64,000 nt of DNA from the NCBI GenBank assembly GCA_023435305.1, contig JAEYRV010000043.1, positions 1 through 64,000 of the forward strand. Reading direction: 5' to 3'. This stretch comes from Bacillota bacterium. GTDB lineage: Bacteria; Bacillota; Clostridia; Acetivibrionales; DTU013. The position numbers were made by a program, and so were the translations under genes. Every line of letters begins with the position of its first letter. Positions within the stretch are counted from its first letter, which is position 1. Under the pieces are notes generated by a model, which did not search any database, was not told the origin of the DNA, and was given only the letters and a program-made list of their open reading frames with translations. Positions 24,581 through 33,698 of the stretch are shown piece by piece.

Positions 24581-24630
24581 CCATAGCCCCGTAGTTTTGT
24601 TTACAGACAGGATGGTTTCGAACTGTCCTA
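24581..24630 (-). promoter_or_regulatory. Candidate preQ1-type riboswitch aptamer for queT
   Basis: Minus strand: GGACAG and CTGTCT form a 6-bp stem around a 12-base loop (TTCGAAACCATC), followed by an A-rich tail GTAAACAAAACTACGG. A small stem, 12-base loop and A-rich 3' tail are the layout of preQ1-I pseudoknots. The loop segment CCAT could pair with ATGG downstream. Class assignment is uncertain; context (queT) supports it. Confidence 0.55.
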
Positions 24631-24725
24631 TTTATTTTCTCACATTATATCAGAATGAACCGCCGGTTGCAATATTTCCATGGTCAGCCGCAAAAATCGC
24701 TAATCCGCTAATCCGCCGAAACAGC

Positions 24726-25526
24726 TCAGTCGCCGAAATCCATTACCCTGATCGCCATAGTCGGGCATACGTTCGTACATTCTCCGCAGTTGGTGCATTT
24801 ACTGTAATCTATCCCGGCAAGCGCCCCTTCCATGCTGATGGCCGAAACACTGCACGCCTTGACACATTTGGTGCAACCGATACAGCCGACTTCACAGTTG
24901 GCTTTGGTCACAGGCCCCTTATCCCTGGAGCGGCACATTACCGAATATTTTTTGTCCTTAGGTATTATTTCTATCAGCTTTTTGGGACAGGCTGCAACAC
25001 ACTTTCCGCAAGCCTTGCACCTGTCTTCTATGACCCTTGCGACGCCGCCCGTTATGTCTATGGCTTCAAACGGACAGGCTTTTGCACAATCGCCGTGCCC
25101 AAGACAGCCGTACGAACAGGCTTTATGCCCGCCGTAAAGCTGGGCTGCCGCGGAACAGCTGTCTATCCCGCGATACTCGTACTTCTCCTTGCTCACGCTA
25201 CAGCGACCGTTGCACAATACTCTGGCGGCGGCTCTTTTGACTTCCTCAGCCTCGACGCCCATAATGGCTGCCACTTTTCCGGCCACTTCACTGCCGCCTA
25301 CGGGACAACAGTTTGTTTCGGCGCCCTTCGTCACAACTGCGTCCGCATAGGAATCGCAGCCTGCAAAACCGCAGCCTCCGCAATTGGCTCCGGGAAGCGC
25401 CTCCCTGATCCTAATGACCCTTTCGTCGACCTTTACCGCAAATACCTTCGACGCATAGGACAGGCCAATGCCGAATATCAGGCCGAGGCCGCTTATCACC
25501 AGTACTGCAGCAATTATATCACCCAT
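24726..25526 (-). CDS. rnfB: Rnf complex iron-sulfur subunit RnfB
   Basis: 266 residues. One N-terminal membrane helix (IIAAVLVISGLGLIFGIGLS) is followed by the four-cysteine cluster NCGGCGFAGCDSYADAVV and several ferredoxin-type [4Fe-4S] motifs, including CKACGKCVAACP, CIGCTKCVKACS and CTNCGECTNVCP. It passes electrons from reduced ferredoxin to the membrane part of the Rnf ferredoxin:NAD+ oxidoreductase. It is last in the rnfCDGEAB order, 102 bases after rnfA. GGAGGGTTGAAAT precedes ATG. Confidence 0.96.
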   Translation of the reverse strand: MGDIIAAVLVISGLGLIFGIGLSYASKVFAVKVDERVIRIREALPGANCGGCGFAGCDSYADAVVTKGAETNCCPVGGSEVAGKVAAIMGVEAEEVKRAAARVLCNGRCSVSKEKYEYRGIDSCSAAAQLYGGHKACSYGCLGHGDCAKACPFEAIDITGGVARVIEDRCKACGKCVAACPKKLIEIIPKDKKYSVMCRSRDKGPVTKANCEVGCIGCTKCVKACSVSAISMEGALAGIDYSKCTNCGECTNVCPTMAIRVMDFGD

Positions 25527-25628
25527 ATTTCAACCCTCCGGACTAACATTTAGCGTACGATCTGACTAATACCTGCTGAATGCTAATCAACCGATCAACA
25601 GAACTACGCAGTTTGCGGCTCAAACAGC

Positions 25629-26210
25629 TTATTTCAGCAACCCCTGAAAGCCTAAAAAAGCAAGCGAAACCAATGACGCCGAAATCAGCGATATCGGAAA
25701 GCCTTGGAGGCATTTCGGCACGATCGCCGTTTCAAGGCGTTCCCTGATACCTGCAAAGAGTACTATTGCCAATGTGAAACCGACCCCCGAGAAACAACCG
25801 TTTAAAACTGAAATCAGAAAATTATTGCCGCTCTCCACATTAAGGAGCGTAACACCAAGTACGGCACAGTTGGTGGTTATCAGCGGAAGATATATTCCCA
25901 AAGCCTTGTAAAGGCCCTGACTGGTCTTCTGCAGCACCATTTCAACAAACTGCACAAGCGCGGCGATTACAAGGATAAAAGCGATCGTTTGCAGATACTC
26001 TATATCGAGCGGCTTCAGTATGAATTCCTGAACGATCCAGGTTGCTGCGGATGCCAGCGTCATAACAAATATTACAGCTACACCCATGCCTGCGGCAGTC
26101 TTTATTTTCTTTGAAACGCCAAGGAAAGGGCATATGCCTAAAAACTTTACGACAACAAAATTGTTTATGAATACGGCTGAAATAAAAGTGATCAGAATAC
26201 TTTGAAGCAT
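25629..26210 (-). CDS. rnfA: Rnf complex membrane subunit RnfA
   Basis: 193 residues, six membrane spans, with LGICPFLGVSKK and TNCAVLGVTLLNV, the segments that place a membrane [2Fe-2S] ligand cysteine in RnfA/RnfE pairs. It overlaps the rnfE stop by one base (26210). It forms the ion-translocating core with RnfD and RnfE. Confidence 0.96.
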   Translation of the reverse strand: MLQSILITFISAVFINNFVVVKFLGICPFLGVSKKIKTAAGMGVAVIFVMTLASAATWIVQEFILKPLDIEYLQTIAFILVIAALVQFVEMVLQKTSQGLYKALGIYLPLITTNCAVLGVTLLNVESGNNFLISVLNGCFSGVGFTLAIVLFAGIRERLETAIVPKCLQGFPISLISASLVSLAFLGFQGLLK

Positions 26211-26893
26211 TATAATTCAGCCCCCTTTTCAGTTCCTGCCAGGCTGCAGTCTGCGCTGCAGCCTTCACAACCCGAAGAATGAACTCCGCAGCCGGACTTC
26301 AGAGTCTGCCTGTTCGTGATAAGGTTTACAAGACCTATTGCGAGTCCGAATATCAGGAAGCCACCAGGCGGGAGTATCATTGCGAGCGCCGGACTGGCAT
26401 TTTCACCGAAAAGCTGCAGTCCGAATATGCTGCCATTGCCAAGTATCTCCCTGACACTTCCGATCATAGTTATTGCTATTGTAAATCCGATGCCCATGCC
26501 CAGGCCGTCGACAGCGGAGTCGAGCACAGGGTTCTTCGATGCGTATGATTCGGCTCTCGCCATTATGATGCAGTTAACGACGATGAGAGGGATATATATG
26601 CCAAGCGCCTTGTCAAGCGAAGGAACGTAAGCCTTCAGCAGCATTTGTACGATCGTGACGAAGCCCGCTATGACTGTAACGAACGCCGGCATCCTTACCT
26701 TCGCGGGGATGAATTTTCTTAGCAGTGATATCACTGCATTTGAACCAATCAAAACCGCTGTGGTCGACAGCCCCATGCCGATACCGTTTATTGCAGAGGT
26801 CGTTATGGCAAGTGTCGGACATGTTCCGAGCACAAGGCGGAATGTAGGATTTTCATTTATGATCCCGTTTTTGAATATATTGAACAGTTTCAT
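26210..26893 (-). CDS. rnfE: Rnf complex membrane subunit RnfE
   Basis: 227 residues. NPTFRLVLGTCPTLAITTSA and IVNCIIMARAES are homologous to the RnfA segments, as expected for its pseudo-symmetric partner. The C-terminal tail is unusually cysteine rich (GCGVHSSGCEGCSADCSLAG), outside the conserved membrane core. It overlaps rnfG by 4 bases. Confidence 0.95.
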   Translation of the reverse strand: MKLFNIFKNGIINENPTFRLVLGTCPTLAITTSAINGIGMGLSTTAVLIGSNAVISLLRKFIPAKVRMPAFVTVIAGFVTIVQMLLKAYVPSLDKALGIYIPLIVVNCIIMARAESYASKNPVLDSAVDGLGMGIGFTIAITMIGSVREILGNGSIFGLQLFGENASPALAMILPPGGFLIFGLAIGLVNLITNRQTLKSGCGVHSSGCEGCSADCSLAGTEKGAEL

Positions 26894-27480
26894 TTCGTAT
26901 CTCCCCCATCCTGCTCCTGCAGCAATATTTTCGCCATATCGGCGGAAGCCTGGACAGCGCTCGTCACAGCCCTCGAGCTGATCGTGGCGCCGCTCACGGC
27001 CTGAATCTCATCACCCGCTTTGGGCGGCACTTTGACTACCCTTATACTGTTATCGATGCTTTTATCTATATACTGGCCCGTGAACCTGTCTTCGGCAGTC
27101 TTGCTGCCAAGGCCCGGAGTCTCCTGATTTGCGCCAATTCTGACGCCCGTTATCCTGCCGTCGCTGCCAACTCCGACAGTTACAGCGATCTCCCCCCCAT
27201 ATCCCGATGGATAAGCACTGAAGACATAACCCACGAATTTGTCTCCGCTGTATGCTGCATAGGCTTCCCTTATCATGTTACTGTCTTCTGCGCCCTGCTG
27301 CGTCTCCAGTCTTTTAAAGCTGTCGGCAATGCTCAGCACCTGTCTTCTCTGCTCTTCGGCGTCCTTCTGCGTCCTCTGTGCGATGGTATCCTTCGTCGTA
27401 TTGTTCACAAAAGCCAGGCAAAAGGCTGTAATCAGGCAAATGATAAAGAGCGAGACCGAAGGTTTTATCATATCACGCAT
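26890..27480 (-). CDS. rnfG: Rnf complex FMN-carrying subunit RnfG
   Basis: 196 residues. One N-terminal membrane anchor (SVSLFIICLITAFCLAFVNN) precedes an extracellular FMN-binding domain, with the covalent flavin motif SGATISS near residue 172 (threonine is the flavinylation residue). It shuttles electrons across the outer face to RnfD. It overlaps rnfD by 8 bases. The flavin transferase ApbE that would load it is not encoded in this window. Confidence 0.95.
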   Translation of the reverse strand: MRDMIKPSVSLFIICLITAFCLAFVNNTTKDTIAQRTQKDAEEQRRQVLSIADSFKRLETQQGAEDSNMIREAYAAYSGDKFVGYVFSAYPSGYGGEIAVTVGVGSDGRITGVRIGANQETPGLGSKTAEDRFTGQYIDKSIDNSIRVVKVPPKAGDEIQAVSGATISSRAVTSAVQASADMAKILLQEQDGGDTK

Positions 27481-28435
27481 TTTTCACAGCACCTCCAAAG
27501 CTCCTTGGGATCATATACCTGTCTATCAGCGGGACTGTCAGGTTCATCAGCAGTATCGCATATGAGACGCCTTCGGGATACCCGCCGAACAATCTTATTA
27601 TGGATGTCATCAGCCCGCAGCCGAAACCAAAGAGTAACCGTCCCTTCGACGTGACCGGCGAAGTGGTGTAATCAGTTGCCATGAAGAATGCTCCCAATAT
27701 GAGGCCGCCTGAAAGGATATTGTATACAAAATCACCCGTAAAAGGGCGCGTGCCCCCAAATATCCATGTCATCACTCCAACCGTACCGATAAAGGTGAGC
27801 GGTATTTCGAGCGAGATAACCCGTTTTACTGCAAGATACGCCGCACCGATCAACAGAGCCAGTGCGGAAGTCTCGCCAATAGTCCCTCCGACATTTCCGA
27901 TAAAAAGATCCCAAAGACCCGGCAGCGTGCCTGTTGCCTCGCTTCCAGCCTTGATCAGCGCAAGAGGCGTGGCGGAACTGACTGCGTCCGCGCTTTGCTC
28001 CGGAGTTATCCAGGTCGTCATCTGCACGGGCCAGGACGCCATCAAAAAAGCTCTCGCGGCAAGCGCAGGGTTTACAAAGTTGTGACCCAGGCCGCCGAAT
28101 AGCTGCTTGACAATGATTATTGCGAAAGCCCCGCCTATCACGGCTACCCAGACCGGCACGGCGGGCGAAAGGTTGTAGGCAAGAAGCATACCTGTAACCA
28201 CAGCACTGTAGTCGGGAATGGGATCCGGCTTTTTAGCAATTCTGCAGTATATGTATTCTGAAATCACGCAGGAAAATACTGTTACGATTATCAGCAGCGC
28301 CGCCCTGAGCCCGAAGAAATAAACCGAAGCCGCGGCCGCGGGCATGAGTGCCAGTACCACGTCCAGCATCAGGTCACTGGTGCTTTCTCCGCTTTTTAAG
28401 TGGGGCGATGAACCCGCTAAAAGGCTATTTCCCAT
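27473..28435 (-). CDS. rnfD: Rnf complex membrane subunit RnfD
   Basis: 320 residues with about ten membrane spans. ATG 28435 is selected because GGAGGGG lies 9 bases upstream. The same frame stays open upstream only because it reads the other frame of the rnfC repeat. The covalent FMN site is AVSSATPLALIK (Thr), and GHNFVNPALAARAFLM is strongly conserved in RnfD/NqrB. It overlaps the rnfC end by 11 bases. Confidence 0.95.
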   Translation of the reverse strand: MGNSLLAGSSPHLKSGESTSDLMLDVVLALMPAAAASVYFFGLRAALLIIVTVFSCVISEYIYCRIAKKPDPIPDYSAVVTGMLLAYNLSPAVPVWVAVIGGAFAIIIVKQLFGGLGHNFVNPALAARAFLMASWPVQMTTWITPEQSADAVSSATPLALIKAGSEATGTLPGLWDLFIGNVGGTIGETSALALLIGAAYLAVKRVISLEIPLTFIGTVGVMTWIFGGTRPFTGDFVYNILSGGLILGAFFMATDYTTSPVTSKGRLLFGFGCGLMTSIIRLFGGYPEGVSYAILLMNLTVPLIDRYMIPRSFGGAVKNA

Positions 28436-30005
28436 TTCGGGCTTCCCCTCCCTGCTTGTTGGTATCGGATTGCTTTTGGGCCCCGGCCTGTTCGGCTTCG
28501 GTCTGTTCTTGGGCCCCGGCCTTCTTTTGCGCCCCGGCCTGTTCGGCTTCGGCCTGCTTTTGGGCCCCGGCCTGTTCGGCTTCGGCCTGTCTTTGGGCCC
28601 CGGCCTGTTCGGCTTCGGCCTGTTCTTGGGCCCCGGCCTGCTTTCGGGCTTTGGCTTGTTTGGCTTCGGCCTGCTTTTGGGCCCCGGCCTTCTTTTGCGC
28701 GTCCAGTGTCCTGAGCTTGGCTTTGGCATAACGTATAGACTGGACGAGATGCCTCGAAGCAGGACACACATATGAACAACAGCCGCATTCTATACAGTCG
28801 TTTACACGGTATTTCTCAACTTCTCCGAAATTTCCGAGATTCACACTGGAATTTATATAGAGCGGCAGCAATGACATCGGACAGGCAGCCACACATTTCC
28901 CGCAGCGGATACAGACTGATTCCGGCGCCTCGGCCGCCTCTTCTTCCGTCAAGGCCAGCAGCGCATTGTTCTGTTTCAATACGGGGGTGTCCAACGAAAA
29001 TTGGGCTACACCCATCATAGGTCCGCCCATTATGATCTTACGCGGCTCTTTTTTGAAGCCTCCGCAAAATTCGAAGACTTCACGAAGCGGAGTACCGACA
29101 AGCGCCTCGACATTCATCGGATTGGCCACTGCGCCGCCGTCAACGGTTATTTTCCTTTTTATGAGAGGCATTCCCGTTTTCAGGAATTCTGCTATAAATG
29201 CCGCAGTGCCGACATTCTGCACAAGCACGCCGACATCGGACGGCAGCTTCCCGGAAGGCACATGCCTGCCGGTCACGGCATAGATCAGCTGCTTTTCACC
29301 GCCCTGTGGGTAACGGGTACGAAGCGGAACCACATCGATACTGCCGGAGCCCGTCAGCAGGTCAGATATCCAGGATATAGCCTCCGGTTTGTTTGATTCT
29401 ATACAAATGAATGCTTTCCGGGCTCCCGATATTTCCATGATCTTTTTCGTACCTTCGATTATGCCTTCGGGATTCTCCATCATTTCTCTGAAGTCCGAGG
29501 TTATATAAGGTTCGCACTCGGCTCCGTTTATCAGGAGGGTGTCAAGAGTTTTGCCGGGCGGAGGCGAAAGCTTTACAGAGGTGGGAAAACCCGCACCGCC
29601 AAGCCCTACGAGACCCGCCTCCCTGATACATTTGACCAGACTCTCCCTATCCGTGCACTGCGGCGGCCTGACACTCCCATGTACCTCCTGGAGCCCGTCG
29701 GGTTTTATCTCCACCGCCATAACTTCAAAACCGGCAGACAAAAGCACCGGCCTGATATCGCTGACAATTCCGGAAACGCTTGAATGGACAGGGGCTGATA
29801 TCATTTTATCGGAATCGCCTATTTTCTGGCCTACCAAAACTCTATCGCCTTTTTTTACGGTTGGCACGCAGGGAGCTCCAACGTGCTGGAGCATAGGTAT
29901 AATGACCCTGGACGGCAGAGGCATACTGACCGTGCCTATCCCTGACGTGCTTTTATGATGGCTGGGCCTGATACCGCCCCTGAACGCTCTTAACGCTTTT
30001 ATCAC
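28425..30005 (-). CDS. rnfC: Rnf complex NADH-side subunit RnfC with repeat tail
   Basis: 526 residues. Nucleotide/FMN domain text GLVGLGGAGFPTSVKL is at about residues 125-140. Two [4Fe-4S] motifs, CIRCGKCVAACPMSLLP and CIECGCCSYVCPASRHLV, lie near 365-415. Residues from about 425 to the end are a low-complexity Ala/Gln/Glu/Lys tail built on an 11-residue unit (QAEAEQAGAQK). GTG 30005 follows GAGGTG by 6 bases. First gene of rnfCDGEAB. Confidence 0.96.
   Translation of the reverse strand: MIKALRAFRGGIRPSHHKSTSGIGTVSMPLPSRVIIPMLQHVGAPCVPTVKKGDRVLVGQKIGDSDKMISAPVHSSVSGIVSDIRPVLLSAGFEVMAVEIKPDGLQEVHGSVRPPQCTDRESLVKCIREAGLVGLGGAGFPTSVKLSPPPGKTLDTLLINGAECEPYITSDFREMMENPEGIIEGTKKIMEISGARKAFICIESNKPEAISWISDLLTGSGSIDVVPLRTRYPQGGEKQLIYAVTGRHVPSGKLPSDVGVLVQNVGTAAFIAEFLKTGMPLIKRKITVDGGAVANPMNVEALVGTPLREVFEFCGGFKKEPRKIIMGGPMMGVAQFSLDTPVLKQNNALLALTEEEAAEAPESVCIRCGKCVAACPMSLLPLYINSSVNLGNFGEVEKYRVNDCIECGCCSYVCPASRHLVQSIRYAKAKLRTLDAQKKAGAQKQAEAKQAKARKQAGAQEQAEAEQAGAQRQAEAEQAGAQKQAEAEQAGAQKKAGAQEQTEAEQAGAQKQSDTNKQGGEARNGK
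28455..28720 (-). repeat. 33-bp coding repeat in the rnfC tail
   Basis: Seven or so imperfect 33-bp units (plus-strand core GGCCCCGGCCTGTTCGGCTT) encode the 11-residue repeat of RnfC. High GC and regular periodicity set it apart from the flanks, and it keeps other frames open by accident. Unit number may vary between strains by slippage (inference). Confidence 0.85.
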
Positions 30006-30123
30006 TCAAAACACCTCACAAAAAGGTCAAATCAATTCAAATTTTACTCTATCCTATATTACCACTTTTCAATTTGGACTGCCATAGTACAATCTATACG
30101 AATACACTTATATCAGTACTCTT

Positions 30124-31761
30124 TTAATTAGTCATTGTGAGTACTGCATTATCCAGGGATGGCGCCACCCTGCCTAACAATACCGCTATCTGTGCGCGGC
30201 TGATCACTTCCATCGGGTGGAAACTGCCGTCATCGTAACCTTTGAACATACCGGCCGCCGCCGTGCGGTTAATGGCTTCATATGACCATGGTGAAGTCTC
30301 CGGAGTTACATCTGAAAACCCCGGCGCTATATCGGTACCGGGATTCATTATCCGGTCGAGCAATACGGCCATCTGCTCCCTGGTAATAGCCTGGTCGGGT
30401 GCGAACCTGCTTCCGCCGACGCCTTCAAAAAGCCCATACGCGTTTGCCGCCTGTATATCGTCGTAAGCCCAGTGGTCATTGATGTCCGAATACATAGGTC
30501 CGCGAGCTCCTATCGATGTTTTGTCTATGCCTAGCATCCGGACCAGCAGCGTCGCAGCCTGAGCCCTGGTGAACGGTCCGTCCGGCATGAATACAGTCGG
30601 GGACATTCCTTCCATCCAGCCGTTGTTTAGAGCCGTCAATATCTCCTGCTTAGCCCAGCTTCTCTCTATATCGCCGTAATACTTCCCATCCAGCCACATG
30701 GAATAATAATCCCATGTGCTTGAGCTTTCCTGTCCGAGGCTCCAGCTGCCCGTTCCTTTGAGGTTATATTTGCCTGCAAGCTCAAGTTTCTTTTTTATGG
30801 ATGCTTCATTTTCGTACCATATGTCATATTTACCTGCGTCCAGAGTTTTCCCTGAAACCTCCGGCTTCGGATCTCCGGGTTTTATAGTTATTACGGCCTT
30901 TGGAGACTTTTCTGCATAGTCATAGGTTATCGTGCCATTATATTTATTAATAAGACTTTCCACGGTATTGTTGCTTATACCGTAACCTCCGTATGAAGCC
31001 CCCTGTTTCCAGAACCTTCCGTAAAACGGTATCCCGAGGACAAGCTTGTCCGCAGGCACTGTTTCGAGCGCAGCCTTAATGGAGCTCTCGACGAACGGGT
31101 AACCCGCGACAGGGCCCTCATCGCCTCCCTGGTAGGACTCGTCATACGCCATGAGCATAAGATAATCGCAATACCGCGCAAGTCCTGCATAATCGAAGGA
31201 ACCGAACCAGAGGTTAGTCGCATGATACGGATTCGGGGCGACTGCGACAGAAACGCTCTTGCCCTCCGGCAGTTTTTCCCGGAGGAGTCTGACAAAGTTC
31301 GTATACAGGTCTTTTTCAGCCGACGTAACATTTTCAATATCCACATTCACTCCATCGAGGTCATATCGCGAAATAGCATCGGCTATCTGCGAAGATAACT
31401 GTTCCCCGTTCCTGAGGGCAGTGATCCCTCTGTCCTGATCCCAGTGATTGCTCAGAAACGGCGTTACTTTTATATTCCTTGCATGCATGTCGCTCACGAA
31501 GCTCGGGTCTATAGCCATTGTCAGCTTGAGAGTTCCGTCGTCATTGAGGTCGAAATAGCTCGGTGCCACGTCATCCAGCGAATTCCCGGTTTGATCGACC
31601 AGGCTGGTGTATGCGCCCGAACTTCCAAAGTAGACATAACTCATATTGAACCGTCCCGTATCCTCCTGCCGGCCGGTTTCCGCGGCAGCCATACCTGAAG
31701 ACAGAATCAGAGATATAATAACAAATAGCAATAAAATGACCTTTATAACCTTAAACCTCAC
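30124..31761 (-). CDS. Secreted GH18-family glycosidase with SLH domains
   Basis: 545 residues. A signal peptide (VILLLFVIISLILSSGMAAA) precedes a glycoside hydrolase 18 domain with catalytic segment LDGVNVDIENV (acid/base Glu in D-x-E) and YCDYLMLMAYDESYQGG. Three SLH-like repeats follow from about residue 365 (YGDIERSWAKQEILTALNNG, YSDINDHWAYDDIQAANAYG, FSDVTPETSPWSYEAINRTA). It probably trims peptidoglycan or chitin-like glycans at the cell wall, like YaaH/YdhD. GTG 31761 is chosen: GGGAGG lies 10 bases upstream, inside the alternative ATG frame. Confidence 0.88.
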   Translation of the reverse strand: MRFKVIKVILLLFVIISLILSSGMAAAETGRQEDTGRFNMSYVYFGSSGAYTSLVDQTGNSLDDVAPSYFDLNDDGTLKLTMAIDPSFVSDMHARNIKVTPFLSNHWDQDRGITALRNGEQLSSQIADAISRYDLDGVNVDIENVTSAEKDLYTNFVRLLREKLPEGKSVSVAVAPNPYHATNLWFGSFDYAGLARYCDYLMLMAYDESYQGGDEGPVAGYPFVESSIKAALETVPADKLVLGIPFYGRFWKQGASYGGYGISNNTVESLINKYNGTITYDYAEKSPKAVITIKPGDPKPEVSGKTLDAGKYDIWYENEASIKKKLELAGKYNLKGTGSWSLGQESSSTWDYYSMWLDGKYYGDIERSWAKQEILTALNNGWMEGMSPTVFMPDGPFTRAQAATLLVRMLGIDKTSIGARGPMYSDINDHWAYDDIQAANAYGLFEGVGGSRFAPDQAITREQMAVLLDRIMNPGTDIAPGFSDVTPETSPWSYEAINRTAAAGMFKGYDDGSFHPMEVISRAQIAVLLGRVAPSLDNAVLTMTN

Positions 31762-32011
31762 TATAAACCAGCCTCCCATATATCAGGTGAAATCATCCGG
31801 AACGGACCGACGTCTGCGCAGGCCTTATTAGCGTGCATGCGCTTCTTTTTAACATACAATACCGGATAATTCAAATCAATGAACAATTTATGTAAACTAA
31901 ATTACAAAGGAATATAAGGCTGAACAGGAATAGAGCTTGGGAAGTCGAATAATATTGGATTTGAGCGAATATATCTGGAGTATGATAAGGATTATCACCT
32001 TTTATTATTCT
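31762..32011. other. Non-coding stretch between the GH18 gene and the thrC terminator
   Basis: Apart from the GH18 ribosome binding site at its low end I see no gene. The A/T-rich sequence presumably contains the GH18 promoter, but I find no convincing hexamer pair. Confidence 0.4.
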
Positions 32012-32040
32012 AAAAGAAAAAAAGCGATCATAATGATCGC
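32012..32040 (-). terminator. Terminator of thrC
   Basis: The minus strand has GCGATCAT/ATGATCGC (8-bp arms, one-base centre, 32024-32040) followed by TTTTTTTCTTTT, 72 bases beyond the thrC stop. Confidence 0.8.
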
Positions 32041-32111
32041 AATAATGATTCCTCTGATATTTCTGCTGCTTCTGATATATTATCATTACAGTTTTGACTG
32101 ACTGCGTTTAT

Positions 32112-33614
32112 TTACTTCAGCCCGAGAATATCCGCCACTTCGTCTCTCATGGTCTGCCTGCCGCAAACGCGCTTGTGCCGGACATCCTTATGTTCGAGAT
32201 CCGCAAGCCCTTCAGGGATACTAATCCCGCACTGTTCCGAAAGATATCCGAGCAGTTCGAATTCGGATCTGCCTTCCGCAGCTTTATCGCCGAATATGGC
32301 CCTGACTACGCTCTCATTGAATTTGAACGGGCTCGCTGTGGAAGCGATTACGGTTTTTGTCAGATCGCCTGTCGAAATGACATATTTGTCGTAGGCGTCG
32401 ATACCTACCGCAGTGTGTGTATCAACAACATATCCGTAATCTTCGTAAACGACTTTTATAGTATCCATGGTCTCCCTCTCCGTAGTGAAGGATGCCCAAA
32501 ATAGTTCTGAAATCCTGCGTTTTATATCGCCGTTAACAGAGTATCTGCCTTCACGGGCCAGTCTCCCCATCCAGTCCTTTATTTGCTGCCCGTCATGGCC
32601 GCTAAGCTCATAGAGCAGTCTTTCAAGATTGCTTGAAATGAGGATGTCCATTGACGGCGAAATCGTCCTTCTGAACTCCCTTTCACGATTGTACAGGCCG
32701 GTATTTATGAATTCAGTCAATACGTTATTGTCGTTTGAAGCGCATATGAGTCTGTTCACCGGGAGGCCCATGCTCCTGGCGTACCAGGCGGCAAGTATGT
32801 TTCCGAAATTACCCGTAGGCACTGTAAAGTTGATCTTTTCGCCTGCCCTTATTTCTCCTGAATCCAGCAGATCCGCATATGCGGAGAAATAGTAAACGAT
32901 CTGGGGCACCAGCCTTCCCCAGTTGATAGAATTTGCCGATGAGAATTTATAGCCGTTGCGGAGCATCGTTTCGCTCAGTTCGCTGTCAGAGAAGATCGCC
33001 TTTACACCATTCTGGGTATCGTCAAAATTTCCTTTAACGGCAACAGAGCAAACATTGGCGCCTTCCTGCGTGACCATCTGCATTTTCTGCACCTGGCTGA
33101 CTCCGCCCTCCGGGAAAAATACAATTATCTTCGTCCCACCGACATCCCTGAAGCCCTCGAGCGCTGCTTTGCCGGTATCGCCCGAAGTTGCCACAAGTAT
33201 TACAGTCTCGGTTTTTTCATCTGTTTTCAGGTTGGCTTTGACCAACAAACGCGGCAGTATCTGCAGCGCCACATCCTTGAAAGCGCATGTAGGCCCGTGC
33301 CAGAGTTCGAGCACATAAGCATTGTCGCTGAGCTTTTTAACGGGAGCGACCAGGTCATTTTCAAATCTGCCGCTTCCATAAGCGCCATTAACGCATTCGG
33401 CAAGTTCTTCGGCAGTATAATCGTCGAGAAAGCAGCCAAGTATGAAAATTGCCCTTTCTCTATAATTCATTGCAGCAAGCCCGTATATTTCATCCGGCGT
33501 AAGTTTCACGGCAGTCTGTGGCACAAACAGCCCTCCATCCGGAGCCAGACCCCTTTTTATGGCTTCCGCCGACGTAATATTTCGCAATCCGCCGCGAGTG
33601 CTTTCATAAAACAT
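32112..33614 (-). CDS. thrC: Threonine synthase
   Basis: 500 residues. The N-terminal FYESTRGGLRNITSAEAIKRGL and GLAPDGGLFVPQ, the PLP-lysine segment GPTCAFKDVALQ and the phosphate loop ATSGDTGKAALEGF identify the long-type threonine synthase. It converts O-phosphohomoserine to threonine. ATG 33614 follows AGGGGGAT. It is alone, not with thrB or hom, and ends at a strong terminator. Confidence 0.96.
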   Translation of the reverse strand: MFYESTRGGLRNITSAEAIKRGLAPDGGLFVPQTAVKLTPDEIYGLAAMNYRERAIFILGCFLDDYTAEELAECVNGAYGSGRFENDLVAPVKKLSDNAYVLELWHGPTCAFKDVALQILPRLLVKANLKTDEKTETVILVATSGDTGKAALEGFRDVGGTKIIVFFPEGGVSQVQKMQMVTQEGANVCSVAVKGNFDDTQNGVKAIFSDSELSETMLRNGYKFSSANSINWGRLVPQIVYYFSAYADLLDSGEIRAGEKINFTVPTGNFGNILAAWYARSMGLPVNRLICASNDNNVLTEFINTGLYNREREFRRTISPSMDILISSNLERLLYELSGHDGQQIKDWMGRLAREGRYSVNGDIKRRISELFWASFTTERETMDTIKVVYEDYGYVVDTHTAVGIDAYDKYVISTGDLTKTVIASTASPFKFNESVVRAIFGDKAAEGRSEFELLGYLSEQCGISIPEGLADLEHKDVRHKRVCGRQTMRDEVADILGLK

Positions 33615-33664
33615 TTTTAATCCCCCTGGCACATCTGTTTTACTAATAATAATATAAAAAAATC

Positions 33665-33692
33665 TAAAAAGAAAGACCCGCCTCAGGGGCCT
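33665..33692 (-). terminator. Terminator of the TPR-protein gene
   Basis: The minus strand has GGCCC/GGGTC with one wobble pair around CTGAGGC, followed by TTTCTTTTT, a few bases after the stop at 33699. Confidence 0.6.
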
Positions 33693-33698
33693 ATTTTT

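Noticed and set aside
28344..28788. Long frames on both strands rich in Gly/Leu/Phe/Pro or Arg/Pro/Lys across the rnfC tail
   Set aside because: They are alternate-frame readings of the 33-bp repeat; the Ala/Gln/Glu frame continues RnfC and is the coding one.
31982..32101. 39-codon plus-strand frame with a hydrophobic segment
   Set aside because: Its lysine-rich part is the antisense of the thrC terminator hairpin and U-tract, and GGAG is only one base from the ATG.
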